From positions 1 through 40,877 of the forward strand of contig DAOWEO010000067.1 of NCBI GenBank assembly GCA_030638415.1: 40,877 nt of DNA, written 5' to 3'. Below are positions 15,604 to 23,470 of this stretch, one piece after another (position 1 is the stretch's first letter; each line of letters opens with the position of its first letter). This stretch comes from Bdellovibrionales bacterium (lineage in GTDB: Bacteria; Bdellovibrionota; Bacteriovoracia; Bacteriovoracales; Bacteriovoracaceae). The notes beneath the pieces were generated by a model. The model ran no database searches and was not told the origin of the DNA. It was given only the letters and a program-made list of their open reading frames with translations. A program made the translations under genes and the position numbers.

Positions 15604-17091
15604 GAAAATAAATCAAGTATTGTGATTCTTAAATCTAAATTCTTCTTTTTTCGGATAGTTGGGTACTTTTCATTTCTATTTATTCCTATTTGGGTACCTA
15701 AAATACTCAATCTTTCATTGTGGCAGCAGACAATTTTAGGGGTGCTCTATGCCATGTTCATGATGAGTCAATGGTTTTTATTGGGTAAGGAGATTGACCA
15801 TCGTTTTAAAATTTATGCCAAGGTTAATTCTTCCTTAGATAGGGTCGTTTACCGACTTTTTATTGGGATATTTTTTCTCATTATATATTTTAATTTTTTA
15901 ACAATTTTTCCAGCTAAGTGGATTTATAATCTGTTTTGGGTAACCTGGGCTATTTTAGGTCTTTTCTACTCATGGCCTACGCGAGGTAAAATTATTCAAG
16001 AGAGTATGACAGGTCAATTTGCTGAATTTCGGTTTTTGGACTCTTTTGAAAGAACAATTCTATTTTTAACACTTCTGTTTTTTGTTATCTCTATTCCCGA
16101 GCTCCCCTTATTCCACTCTACTTCAGCACTTAAATTATACTATGATCCCCATGAGTTTATTCATCAGCAGTTTTGGAATTTTTTAGATGTAAATTATTTT
16201 CCATTTAGGAAGTATCCTCGTTTGATTCAAGTATCATGGTGGATTCACTTTTATGTTGTTTCGTTATCACTACTGCTATTGCTAACATATGCTATTTCTC
16301 GCTATTTTGTATCACGAAGATTATCTCTGCTAACAGTACTTGCATTTATGAGCACATGGTCTATTACTAAATTATTTATTGATTTTCACGGATTAGCATT
16401 TTTCTCCTTGTTTCCTTTCTTGTTGTTATGGGGATACTTGTGGAGTGTGAGAAGTTCTACTTATAGATCGGGACTGTTTTGGGGACTGATTGGCTATTTA
16501 GGAGTTTTACTAAACCCTGTTAATATTATTCCAATTCTTATCGCATATTTACTTTTCTTTTCACGCTACATTAAAAAGACCTTTTGGTATAAAAAACAGA
16601 TTTTAAGATACATGTCTGCAGGTTTTGTATTGATGATGGTGGCCGTCGTGACAACTGAGCATTCGTTATCTTTTGCTCCGTTACTAGAATCATGGTCTAA
16701 TTTAAGCACTGTCGTGAAAGAAGTGTTTAATAGAAAAGGGTTTTATATTATATCAATATTGGGTGCTTTCATCCTAATCGTTAAATACTTTTTTGAAGAT
16801 AAGTTTTCGATGATAAAAATTTTTACTCTTGGTAAAAGACGAAATGAGCAGTTACTCTTTTTTGTACTTTTGATGTTCCTGATGAGTTTTGCCGTACCGG
16901 TATCTTTTTATGCACTAACTCTAATTATGTTATTGTCACTATTTTCGATGATTCCTGTAGAGTTATTATTTCAGCGTATATCTAGGTTAAGATCCAGCCG
17001 TAATATGATTTATGCTATATATATTTTACTCTGCCTGCTTGATTCGCACATTGAAGGCAGAGTAAAGATATTTTTAAGTATTTTTAAATAA
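15589..17091 (+). CDS. Polytopic inner-membrane protein, unknown function
   Basis: The 500-residue protein is dominated by hydrophobic helices: about 10-12 membrane spans from residue 15 onward with short polar loops. One larger soluble-looking loop at about 170-210 contains aromatic and acidic residues (LYYDPHEFIHQQFW). The number of helices and Trp/Phe-rich loops recall membrane glycosyltransferases or acyltransferases, but I see no diagnostic motif and do not assign a function. The ATG at 15589 is the best start, as the longer frame to 15487 runs through the opposite-strand terminator. Its ribosome binding site is weak and the start lies inside the sigma-28 promoter of the opposite strand. 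It converges on the phospholipase D gene with a four-base gap. Confidence 0.6.
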   Translation: MVNTLENKSSIVILKSKFFFFRIVGYFSFLFIPIWVPKILNLSLWQQTILGVLYAMFMMSQWFLLGKEIDHRFKIYAKVNSSLDRVVYRLFIGIFFLIIYFNFLTIFPAKWIYNLFWVTWAILGLFYSWPTRGKIIQESMTGQFAEFRFLDSFERTILFLTLLFFVISIPELPLFHSTSALKLYYDPHEFIHQQFWNFLDVNYFPFRKYPRLIQVSWWIHFYVVSLSLLLLLTYAISRYFVSRRLSLLTVLAFMSTWSITKLFIDFHGLAFFSLFPFLLLWGYLWSVRSSTYRSGLFWGLIGYLGVLLNPVNIIPILIAYLLFFSRYIKKTFWYKKQILRYMSAGFVLMMVAVVTTEHSLSFAPLLESWSNLSTVVKEVFNRKGFYIISILGAFILIVKYFFEDKFSMIKIFTLGKRRNEQLLFFVLLMFLMSFAVPVSFYALTLIMLLSLFSMIPVELLFQRISRLRSSRNMIYAIYILLCLLDSHIEGRVKIFLSIFK

Positions 17092-17095
17092 GCGT

Positions 17096-18637
17096 CTATA
17101 ACAAGTATGAAAAAATCCATGAAGGCACTGCTAGAATTGTCATCATTAGCTTGCTCTTAAATCCAGCATCTCCATGGATACTGACCTTTTTACCTTTAGA
17201 ATCTATTGCTTGTCTATTTTCAATTATCTTATAACCAGTGTTCATTCGACTTTCTACACTCTCTTGAACTTCAGCAGCAAGTTCTAGGTTGCCACGACAG
17301 AAAAGTGCCATTTCAACATTGTAGAAATTAGAACGTTGATCTACATTATATGTTCCTATCATGATTGTATCATCATCATAGACATGTGTTTTGGAGTGGG
17401 TGCCCCATTTCGCTTTCTTTACTTCTTCAGATATTACTGGTGTTTCAGGAATCCATTCTCCTGCATGAATGTAGGGAATCATGCCTTGTGATTGCCAAGT
17501 TTCGATATCACGATAAAAGTTGGCAGCAACATATACTGCGTCGGTTGAGGCTAGGCTATTGGTGTATATTGTTACTTCAATGTTTTCTTGTAATAGGTGC
17601 TTGTAAAGACTATGTGCTTTGAGGTTGTGTACAAAGTATGGTGAAGATATTAGGATTTTTTCTTTAGCTTCTATTATCTTATTATGGATAACTTTGTTAA
17701 GCAGACGATATTTATCTTTAAAGTCAGCGTTTAGTCTACGTAGTCCATTGGCACCTGGTAGGTCACTGGCATAGGTCATATCAGGACATAGGTGCATTTT
17801 TTTATTATCTAAAATTGGACGTGCAATATCTTCTAATTTTCTTAGATACTGAGTATCTCCAGCTTGTACTGTAACGTACTCGGTTGCCTTGTCCATTTTC
17901 TTTTTATATATTTTAGCATCATATTCGTACTCTTCAACTTCTTCGCGGTGATCATCACTTAGAATTGCCTCTAATGGAGAAAATGCCTCTGGCCTAACAG
18001 GTTTTTTAGGAAATTTTGGAGTAACAGTTATTTTATTTGTCCAAAACTTTTCAAAAGTTTCACGCATCGTTTTAACGATAGGCCCTTCAACTAAAATATC
18101 TCGATCTAAAAAATTAAATTTTCCTGATAGGTCATAGTACTCATCAGCGAGATTTCTACCACCAGTAATTGCAATTTTGTCATCTATAACAAATAATTTT
18201 CTATGTGAGCGAAACTGAAATGTAGAAAATCTTATTATACTAGCATCGTTATAATATTTAACTTCAACATTGTTAGCCTTTAGTGCCTTGGCGTAATACT
18301 TGTTGAGTTCAAAAATAGGTAGAGATTTATCAACAATAATTCGTACCTTAACTCCTCTCTTTGCTGCTTTAATAAGCTCTTGGGTGAAAAGTCTTCCTGC
18401 AGTATCAATACTATAAATAAAGTATTCAATTTCGATAGATTTTTTAGCCTGCCTAATTAAATCGAGTCGTTTTTGAAATGAAGCGATCCCACTATTGAGG
18501 ACCATGACTTGATTTCCCCTCGCGTGCTCTACAAGATAAGGATATTTAAAGCTATTAAGGTCGATACTTTCTCGAGCATTAGCAGAAGTGGAGATTGCCA
18601 CGCAAAGAAGCAAGCAATATAAAAAATAATTTTTCAT
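17096..18637 (-). CDS. Exported phospholipase D family protein (cardiolipin synthase-like)
   Basis: A signal peptide (about residues 1-21, ending SANA-RES) leads a two-domain PLD protein. Both HKD catalytic motifs are intact: H145-x-K147-x4-D152 followed by GGRN, and H414-x-K416-x4-D421 followed by GTYNVDQRS. Two motifs in 513 residues is the pattern of ClsA/ClsC cardiolipin synthases and secreted phosphatidyl-transferases. There is no N-terminal membrane-hairpin pair, so a periplasmic or secreted enzyme is more likely. It ends in a hydrophobic segment (ILAVPSWIFSYLL) that could anchor it. In a predator it may act on prey lipid, but that is inference. AGGGA lies upstream of the ATG. Confidence 0.85.
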   Translation of the reverse strand: MKNYFLYCLLLCVAISTSANARESIDLNSFKYPYLVEHARGNQVMVLNSGIASFQKRLDLIRQAKKSIEIEYFIYSIDTAGRLFTQELIKAAKRGVKVRIIVDKSLPIFELNKYYAKALKANNVEVKYYNDASIIRFSTFQFRSHRKLFVIDDKIAITGGRNLADEYYDLSGKFNFLDRDILVEGPIVKTMRETFEKFWTNKITVTPKFPKKPVRPEAFSPLEAILSDDHREEVEEYEYDAKIYKKKMDKATEYVTVQAGDTQYLRKLEDIARPILDNKKMHLCPDMTYASDLPGANGLRRLNADFKDKYRLLNKVIHNKIIEAKEKILISSPYFVHNLKAHSLYKHLLQENIEVTIYTNSLASTDAVYVAANFYRDIETWQSQGMIPYIHAGEWIPETPVISEEVKKAKWGTHSKTHVYDDDTIMIGTYNVDQRSNFYNVEMALFCRGNLELAAEVQESVESRMNTGYKIIENRQAIDSKGKKVSIHGDAGFKSKLMMTILAVPSWIFSYLL

Positions 18638-19051
18638 AGAAAATCCCTAGTTATTTGTTTTCATAGTACTAGGAGCAATTCCTATTCCAAAGAAAGAGGC
18701 GTAACTGATTGAATTTAGGTGCCGGCATTTGTTTATGGTTTGGATGAGTGTCTATAATTGAGACAGTTTGAGCTTTAAAAAGAGTATTTTTTTATAAAAT
18801 ACCGTTGACAATGTTGAAAACTCAATAAAAACAGCATAAATGTTGATAAGTGGTAGGTATTATATAAAAATGTGCAAAGAAAAATTGTTTAAACACAATA
18901 GTCCTTATTCAATAATATAACTGACTAAAATTACAGAGTTTTGTTGTGTAAGGTTAGAAGATAAAATTTAGATACTTTTTATCGAATGTTGAAAACTAGT
19001 ACTAAATTTGTTGAAAAATAACAAATGCAAGTTAAAAAATACTGATAAAAA
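18638..19051. other. 414-base AT-rich gap between the PLD gene and nth
   Basis: No convincing frame is present. Visible items are a 13-base direct repeat, AATGTTGAAAACT, at 18810-18822 and 18985-18997, with a partial third copy (TTGTTGAAAAA) near 19007. There is also a small TGTCT/AGACA hairpin near 18751-18766. On the minus strand after the nth stop, an AT-only imperfect hairpin near 19030-19060 with a T-run could be a weak terminator. Promoters for the PLD gene should lie near the left end, but none is clear. Confidence 0.5.
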
Positions 19052-19678
19052 TCATTTTTTACTGCATAGAGGTCGTAATGTGCACTCTGGGCAGTTTGGC
19101 TTTCTTGCATTACATACCCTTCTTCCGTGGAAAATTAGAAGGTGGCTTAACTGGGTCCACTTCTCTCGAGGGAAAATTTTCATTAGATCTTGCTCTATTT
19201 TAATGGGATCTGGGTGCTTGGTAAGTGCGAGGTGGTTACTGAGCCTTTTAACATGAGTATCTACTACTACACCATGATTAATATTGTAGGCATTACCTAA
19301 TAGCACATTTGCAGTTTTGCGTCCGACTCCTGCCAGAGTAATTAGCTCATCAATTGTTCGGGGAATAATACCATTATATTCTTCCATAATAGAGGTGGCA
19401 CATTGTTTTATATTTTTAGCCTTATTTTTGTAAAAGCCAGTTGAGTGGATTATTTTTTCAAGTTTTGCAACCGGAGCTTTAGCCATGAGTTCAGGCAGAG
19501 GGAACTGCTCAAAAAGAACAGGGGTAACCATATTTACTCTTTCATCAGTACACTGGGCGGAGAGTATTGTTGCTATTAATAGTTGAAAGTCACTCTTATG
19601 AAAAAGTTCACAATAAGCATTAGGGTACAGGCGCTCTAGCTCACTATAAACAAGTGGGGCTCTCTCTTTACGTTTCAC
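19052..19678 (-). CDS. nth: Endonuclease III
   Basis: This base-excision repair enzyme removes oxidised pyrimidines and cuts the abasic site. The 208-residue product carries ILSAQCTDERVN at 38-49, the helix-hairpin-helix with catalytic lysine (LAGVGRKTANVL, K121), catalytic D140 (VVDTHVKRL) and the four iron-sulphur cysteines C189-x6-C196-x2-C199-x5-C205. All hallmarks of an active Nth are present. The start is GTG at 19678 with AGGAG ten bases upstream. It diverges from the sigma-54 activator gene, sharing a 97-base intergenic region. Confidence 0.96.
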   Translation of the reverse strand: MKRKERAPLVYSELERLYPNAYCELFHKSDFQLLIATILSAQCTDERVNMVTPVLFEQFPLPELMAKAPVAKLEKIIHSTGFYKNKAKNIKQCATSIMEEYNGIIPRTIDELITLAGVGRKTANVLLGNAYNINHGVVVDTHVKRLSNHLALTKHPDPIKIEQDLMKIFPREKWTQLSHLLIFHGRRVCNARKPNCPECTLRPLCSKK

Positions 19679-19775
19679 AGGTGAAATTCTCCTATTTTTT
19701 TTGGGATTAAAGTGGACTTAGTTTTATAAAAAAATAATTATGCCGTTTTCGTAAATCATTGTCCATGGGGGTGGT

Positions 19776-20735
19776 ATGAATATTGAAAAATTATTAAATG
19801 TTAAAGCAACAATTTTAGTCACAGGTGAAAGCGGAAGTGGGAAGTCACATTGGAGTTTTAGCTTGGCCCAAAGAAGAGAAAAATCTCTAAATTCAATTAT
19901 GACCGTTGACCTAGCTGCCCTGTCTGATAACTTAGTCGAAAGTGAGTTGTTTGGGCATGAGCGCGGTGCTTTTACGGGAGCATTTTCAAGGAGAATTGGC
20001 TTGTGTGAGCAAGTTGGCAGTGGCACATTGATTTTAGATGAAATTGGTGAGTTAAGTTTAGAGTCTCAGAAAAAACTTCTGACCTTATTAGAGCGGAGAG
20101 TATTTCGCCCAGTAGGCTCTAATCGTGAGATACGTTTTAGGGGAAGAGTTATTGCTGCAACCAATAGAGATCTTTTATCTATGGTAAAAAAAGGGGAGTT
20201 TAGAGAAGACCTTTATTATCGCTTGAGGGTTTTTCATAACCACGTACCACCTTTTCGTTGTAGAACAGAGCTAGAAAAGAGAGATATAATTAGACTTCTT
20301 ATTATTGAAATAATGGAAAACTATAAGCTTGGTGATAAGCCTATTTTTTCCTTAGATGCTAAGAGCTATCTACTAAATTATAGGTGGAGTGGTAATATTA
20401 GACAGTTAAGGCATACATTGGAGTTTTTGATGGTAATGTATCCGGCAGAGAAAATTACTGTAGATATGGTAAAAAGTTGTGAACAAGGGGATGATTTGGA
20501 AAAAGAGGTGGGAGATCTAGGTTTTAATATTGGAAAAATTCCTTACGCTCAGGTTAAAGCTTCTTTTGAAAAAAGTTATCTCATTGAAAGTCTACGATAT
20601 ACGGGAGGTATTATTAATCAAACGGCGATACTTATTGGTATGAATAAATCGACTTTAATTAGCAAAATTCGTCAATATAAGATAAATGTACTAGAATTCA
20701 AAAATATACCCAAAATGGAGAGAGTTGCTTCGTGA
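19776..20735 (+). CDS. PspF-like sigma-54-dependent activator without sensory domain
   Basis: The 319-residue protein starts directly with the AAA+ domain: Walker A GESGSGKS at 17-24, GAFTGA at 64-69 (the loop that contacts sigma-54), Walker B LILDEI at 85-90 and an arginine-finger region REDLYYRL. A Fis-type helix-turn-helix ends the protein (NQTAILIGMNKSTLISKIRQ, about 278-297). There is no N-terminal receiver, GAF or PAS domain. As in PspF, control must come from a partner protein or from expression level. GGGGGTGG precedes the ATG. It overlaps the methyltransferase gene by GTGA. No sigma-54 promoter is obvious nearby, so its targets lie elsewhere. Confidence 0.88.
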   Translation: MNIEKLLNVKATILVTGESGSGKSHWSFSLAQRREKSLNSIMTVDLAALSDNLVESELFGHERGAFTGAFSRRIGLCEQVGSGTLILDEIGELSLESQKKLLTLLERRVFRPVGSNREIRFRGRVIAATNRDLLSMVKKGEFREDLYYRLRVFHNHVPPFRCRTELEKRDIIRLLIIEIMENYKLGDKPIFSLDAKSYLLNYRWSGNIRQLRHTLEFLMVMYPAEKITVDMVKSCEQGDDLEKEVGDLGFNIGKIPYAQVKASFEKSYLIESLRYTGGIINQTAILIGMNKSTLISKIRQYKINVLEFKNIPKMERVAS

Positions 20736-21340
20736 GTTTTAAAGTACAGGACCACTATTTTAAGAAAGCTAAAAAAGATGAGTTTGTTGCAAGAAGTGTT
20801 TATAAATTGGAAGAAATTGATCAGCGTTTTAAAATAATTAATATTGGAGATAATATTGTTGACCTAGGTTATCACCCTGGGTCTTGGATTCAATACACAT
20901 CCCAAAAAATTGGAGATGATGGTCGTTTGGTGGGAATAGATATTAGGCCACTTAATAAACAGCTCTGCCATCTGAAAAATGTTCACCTTTATGAGATGGA
21001 TATTTTTGATGTCAAAAGTACTCAGGACCTAGGGGTTGACGATAAGTTTGATGTTGTACTTTCTGATATGGCACCAAATACAACAGGTATTCGGTCCGTT
21101 GATCAAGATAGAAGCTTAAATTTAGTTGAAATGGTTTTCTTTTTATATCCTCTTTTTCTAAAAAAAGGTGGTAACAGTGTTGTCAAAGTGTTTGATGGCC
21201 ATCAGGCTCAAGAATTTTTAAAAAATAACCGTAAAAAATTTGATAGCTTTCATTTTTTGAAACCTAAATCAACAAGAAGTGTTAGTAAGGAGTTCTTCGT
21301 TGTAGGTATGGGGTACAAAGGAGAGGATGATGCTCAATAA
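20732..21340 (+). CDS. rlmE: RlmE/FtsJ-type ribosomal RNA 2'-O-methyltransferase
   Basis: The 202-residue Rossmann methyltransferase has the K-D-K-E tetrad of the FtsJ family: K25 (RSVYKLEEID), D112 (SDMAPNTTG), K152 (VVKVFDG) and E187 (SVSKEFF). The SAM turn reads DLGYHPGSW (44-52) where DLGAAPGGW is usual. RlmE methylates U2552 of 23S rRNA. The GTG start overlaps the stop of the activator gene by four bases, and the 3' end overlaps the PBP gene. Other members of the family modify tRNA or other rRNA sites, so the exact target is likely but not proven. Confidence 0.88.
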   Translation: MSFKVQDHYFKKAKKDEFVARSVYKLEEIDQRFKIINIGDNIVDLGYHPGSWIQYTSQKIGDDGRLVGIDIRPLNKQLCHLKNVHLYEMDIFDVKSTQDLGVDDKFDVVLSDMAPNTTGIRSVDQDRSLNLVEMVFFLYPLFLKKGGNSVVKVFDGHQAQEFLKNNRKKFDSFHFLKPKSTRSVSKEFFVVGMGYKGEDDAQ

Positions 21341-22643
21341 GGATCATGTAAAATCTCTTATTTATAAACACAGACAAGCAATAATTGTTGTAGGGATGTT
21401 TACGATTGCCTTTACTTTTATAATGCTTAGTCAGGAGCCAACCCCAGCTAAAAAGCAGATTAAGAGATTTATGGCGACCCATAAATTTCAAAAAGAGCTA
21501 ACTAAGAAAATCGATTTCGAAAATAACTTTTGGCCTCCAGAGCTAGTGGTCGACGGTAAAACTTTTCAATTAGAGTATACCTTTAATAAGAAGTTAGAAA
21601 AATATGTAAGAAGACAATTAAGGCGCTTTTTCACCAAAAATGCTTCAGTTGTAGTGATTGATAATAATACGGGTGGAATCCTAACTGCAGTAGACTATTC
21701 GCATAAGGGGAGACATTTTGGTAATGGAATAACATTTTCAACGACACATCCGGCAGCTAGTTTATTTAAAATAGTTACAGCTGCAGCACTCCTTGACCGT
21801 GAGGGGATATCTCCTCAAAGTAAGTTTAGAGTTAGGGGGCGTGGAACAACTCTTTATAAATATCAGCTTGATAACCGTAATAGATCTTGGGACCGTAAGA
21901 TTACTTTAAAAAATGCATTTGCATATTCAAATAATGTGGTATTTGCACGTGCTGCAAGAAAGTACTTAGCAGTGGGCACGCTGGGAACCATGGCAAGGGA
22001 TTTTGGATTTAATAAAAATATTTACTCTGATTTATTACTGAGTACTTCCTTTTTTATGGATCCAACAGATGCATATAATCTAGCCGAAAAGGCATCCGGG
22101 TTTAATCGAGAGACCAGAATTAGTCCCGTCCATGGAGCATTGCTATCGATGATTGTTGCTAATAACGGTATATTTAAGCCTGTGAGTGTCTTAAAAAGTA
22201 TTGAATTTAATGGTAAAGATGTTAAAGCAAAAATATTATCACAGCCGACAGAGAGTCTTACCGTTATGTCATTAGAATCTAATAGTGAACTTAGAGCAAT
22301 GATGGAGCAGGTACCCAAAAAAGGTACTGCAAGTCGCCATATGCGCAGGCTTGTACGAAAATTTAGAAATTATCTTTCTATTGGTGGTAAAACAGGACGT
22401 ATTAGTGGCGGTCTACCAGAAGGAACGAGGGACTGGTTTTCTGTATTTGCTCAACCTAAAGATGGGGTAGATAAGGGTATATCAATTTGCGTAATGCATG
22501 TTAATGGGAGCAGCTGGTATATTAAATCGAGCTATATTGCAAAACAGATCATCCAGTATTACTATACTAAAATAATTCCAATAAAACGAAAGATGAGAGA
22601 CAAACTAGTTAGAAATCAAGTAGTTAAGAAAGGTGAATCATGA
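21330..22643 (+). CDS. Penicillin-binding transpeptidase, membrane-anchored
   Basis: A short cytoplasmic tail, one membrane helix (about residues 18-33) and a periplasmic transpeptidase domain make up this 437-residue protein. The three active-site motifs are SLFK (S144-K147), SNN (200-202) and KTG (354-356). It lacks a glycosyltransferase domain and the large pedestal of class B PBPs, so it is a small PBP-A/FtsI-like enzyme. It could be a D,D-transpeptidase or a specialised peptidoglycan modifier. ATG 21330 sits six bases after AAGGAG; ATG 21327, one codon earlier, is too close to it. It overlaps rlmE by 11 bases and lepB by ATGA. Confidence 0.85.
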   Translation: MLNKDHVKSLIYKHRQAIIVVGMFTIAFTFIMLSQEPTPAKKQIKRFMATHKFQKELTKKIDFENNFWPPELVVDGKTFQLEYTFNKKLEKYVRRQLRRFFTKNASVVVIDNNTGGILTAVDYSHKGRHFGNGITFSTTHPAASLFKIVTAAALLDREGISPQSKFRVRGRGTTLYKYQLDNRNRSWDRKITLKNAFAYSNNVVFARAARKYLAVGTLGTMARDFGFNKNIYSDLLLSTSFFMDPTDAYNLAEKASGFNRETRISPVHGALLSMIVANNGIFKPVSVLKSIEFNGKDVKAKILSQPTESLTVMSLESNSELRAMMEQVPKKGTASRHMRRLVRKFRNYLSIGGKTGRISGGLPEGTRDWFSVFAQPKDGVDKGISICVMHVNGSSWYIKSSYIAKQIIQYYYTKIIPIKRKMRDKLVRNQVVKKGES

Positions 22644-23470
22644 GTGAAAATAAAGAAAATAAAGAAAATAAAGAGAATAAAGAGAATAAAGTAATAGTTG
22701 AAAAAGAAGAATCTCTGAATGAAGAATTGAAAACTACAGAGACGATTGCTCCAATGAGTAAAAAAGAGAAATTTAAAAAAGAGGCTAAATCTATTTTTTG
22801 GATTGTACTTTTAGTTTTAGCGTTTCGTTCAGTATTTTTTGAACCATTTCGTATTCCATCAGGGTCAATGATTCCTACATTGTTGATTGGTGATTTTATT
22901 TTAGTTAATAAATTTGCATATGGTTTCAAGGTTCCTTTCTCAGATTGGTATACTGATCCTGTTTATATCTTTAATAGAGACAAGCCTAAGCAGGGTGATA
23001 TTGTTGTTTTTAAATATCCAAAAGATCCAAATATTAATTATATCAAACGTGTTGTAGGTATTCCTGGAGATACTGTTGAGATGATTGATAAGGTGATCTA
23101 TGTAAACGGAAAAGAGATTAAAAGAGAGAAAATTCCTGGTGATAAGATCATGGAAGACATGGATGACAAGTTTCGAGGTTATAACTTAAGCTTTTATCAG
23201 GTACAAGATGGCAAGCATTCTCATACTATTATGCAAGATGTTGATAATACCTATAAAGTTGATTACGAAAAACGAACGGTTCCAGAAGGAAAGTTTTTTG
23301 TTATGGGTGATAACCGCGATTTCTCCTATGATTCAAGATTTTGGGGTTTTGTTCCATTTGAAAATATTAAAGGTGAGGCTATGTTTGTATGGTTTAATCT
23401 TATTATCCCATTCTTAGATAATAATCCATTTAAAATGAGACCATGGCGAATAGGTACTATGTTGGACTAA
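22640..23470 (+). CDS. lepB: Signal peptidase I
   Basis: Signal peptidase I cleaves signal peptides on the outer face of the inner membrane. This 276-residue form has one membrane helix (about 51-64), then catalytic S76 in RIPSGSM, the general-base K136 in YIKRVVG and the closing block MGDNRDFSYDSRFWG. A lysine- and asparagine-rich cytoplasmic tail with five ENK repeats (45 bases, 22646-22690) precedes the helix. The gene overlaps the PBP gene by ATGA and overlaps convergent mutS2 by 14 bases. It would process the exported proteins encoded in this window. Confidence 0.95.
   Translation: MSENKENKENKENKENKVIVEKEESLNEELKTTETIAPMSKKEKFKKEAKSIFWIVLLVLAFRSVFFEPFRIPSGSMIPTLLIGDFILVNKFAYGFKVPFSDWYTDPVYIFNRDKPKQGDIVVFKYPKDPNINYIKRVVGIPGDTVEMIDKVIYVNGKEIKREKIPGDKIMEDMDDKFRGYNLSFYQVQDGKHSHTIMQDVDNTYKVDYEKRTVPEGKFFVMGDNRDFSYDSRFWGFVPFENIKGEAMFVWFNLIIPFLDNNPFKMRPWRIGTMLD
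22646..22690 (+). repeat. Five 9-base repeats encoding Glu-Asn-Lys in lepB
   Basis: Five tandem GA(A/G)-AAT-AAA units encode (ENK)5 in the cytoplasmic tail of signal peptidase. Copy number could vary between strains by replication slippage without breaking the frame. Confidence 0.85.

Noticed and set aside
15426..15710. 94-codon minus-strand frame across the fliD upstream region
   Set aside because: It runs straight through the intrinsic terminator and the sigma-28 promoter, has no ribosome binding site and shows no protein-like composition.
19724..20026. Minus-strand frame opposite the sigma-54 activator gene
   Set aside because: It lies over the conserved Walker A and GAFTGA coding region of the real gene and has no start signal.
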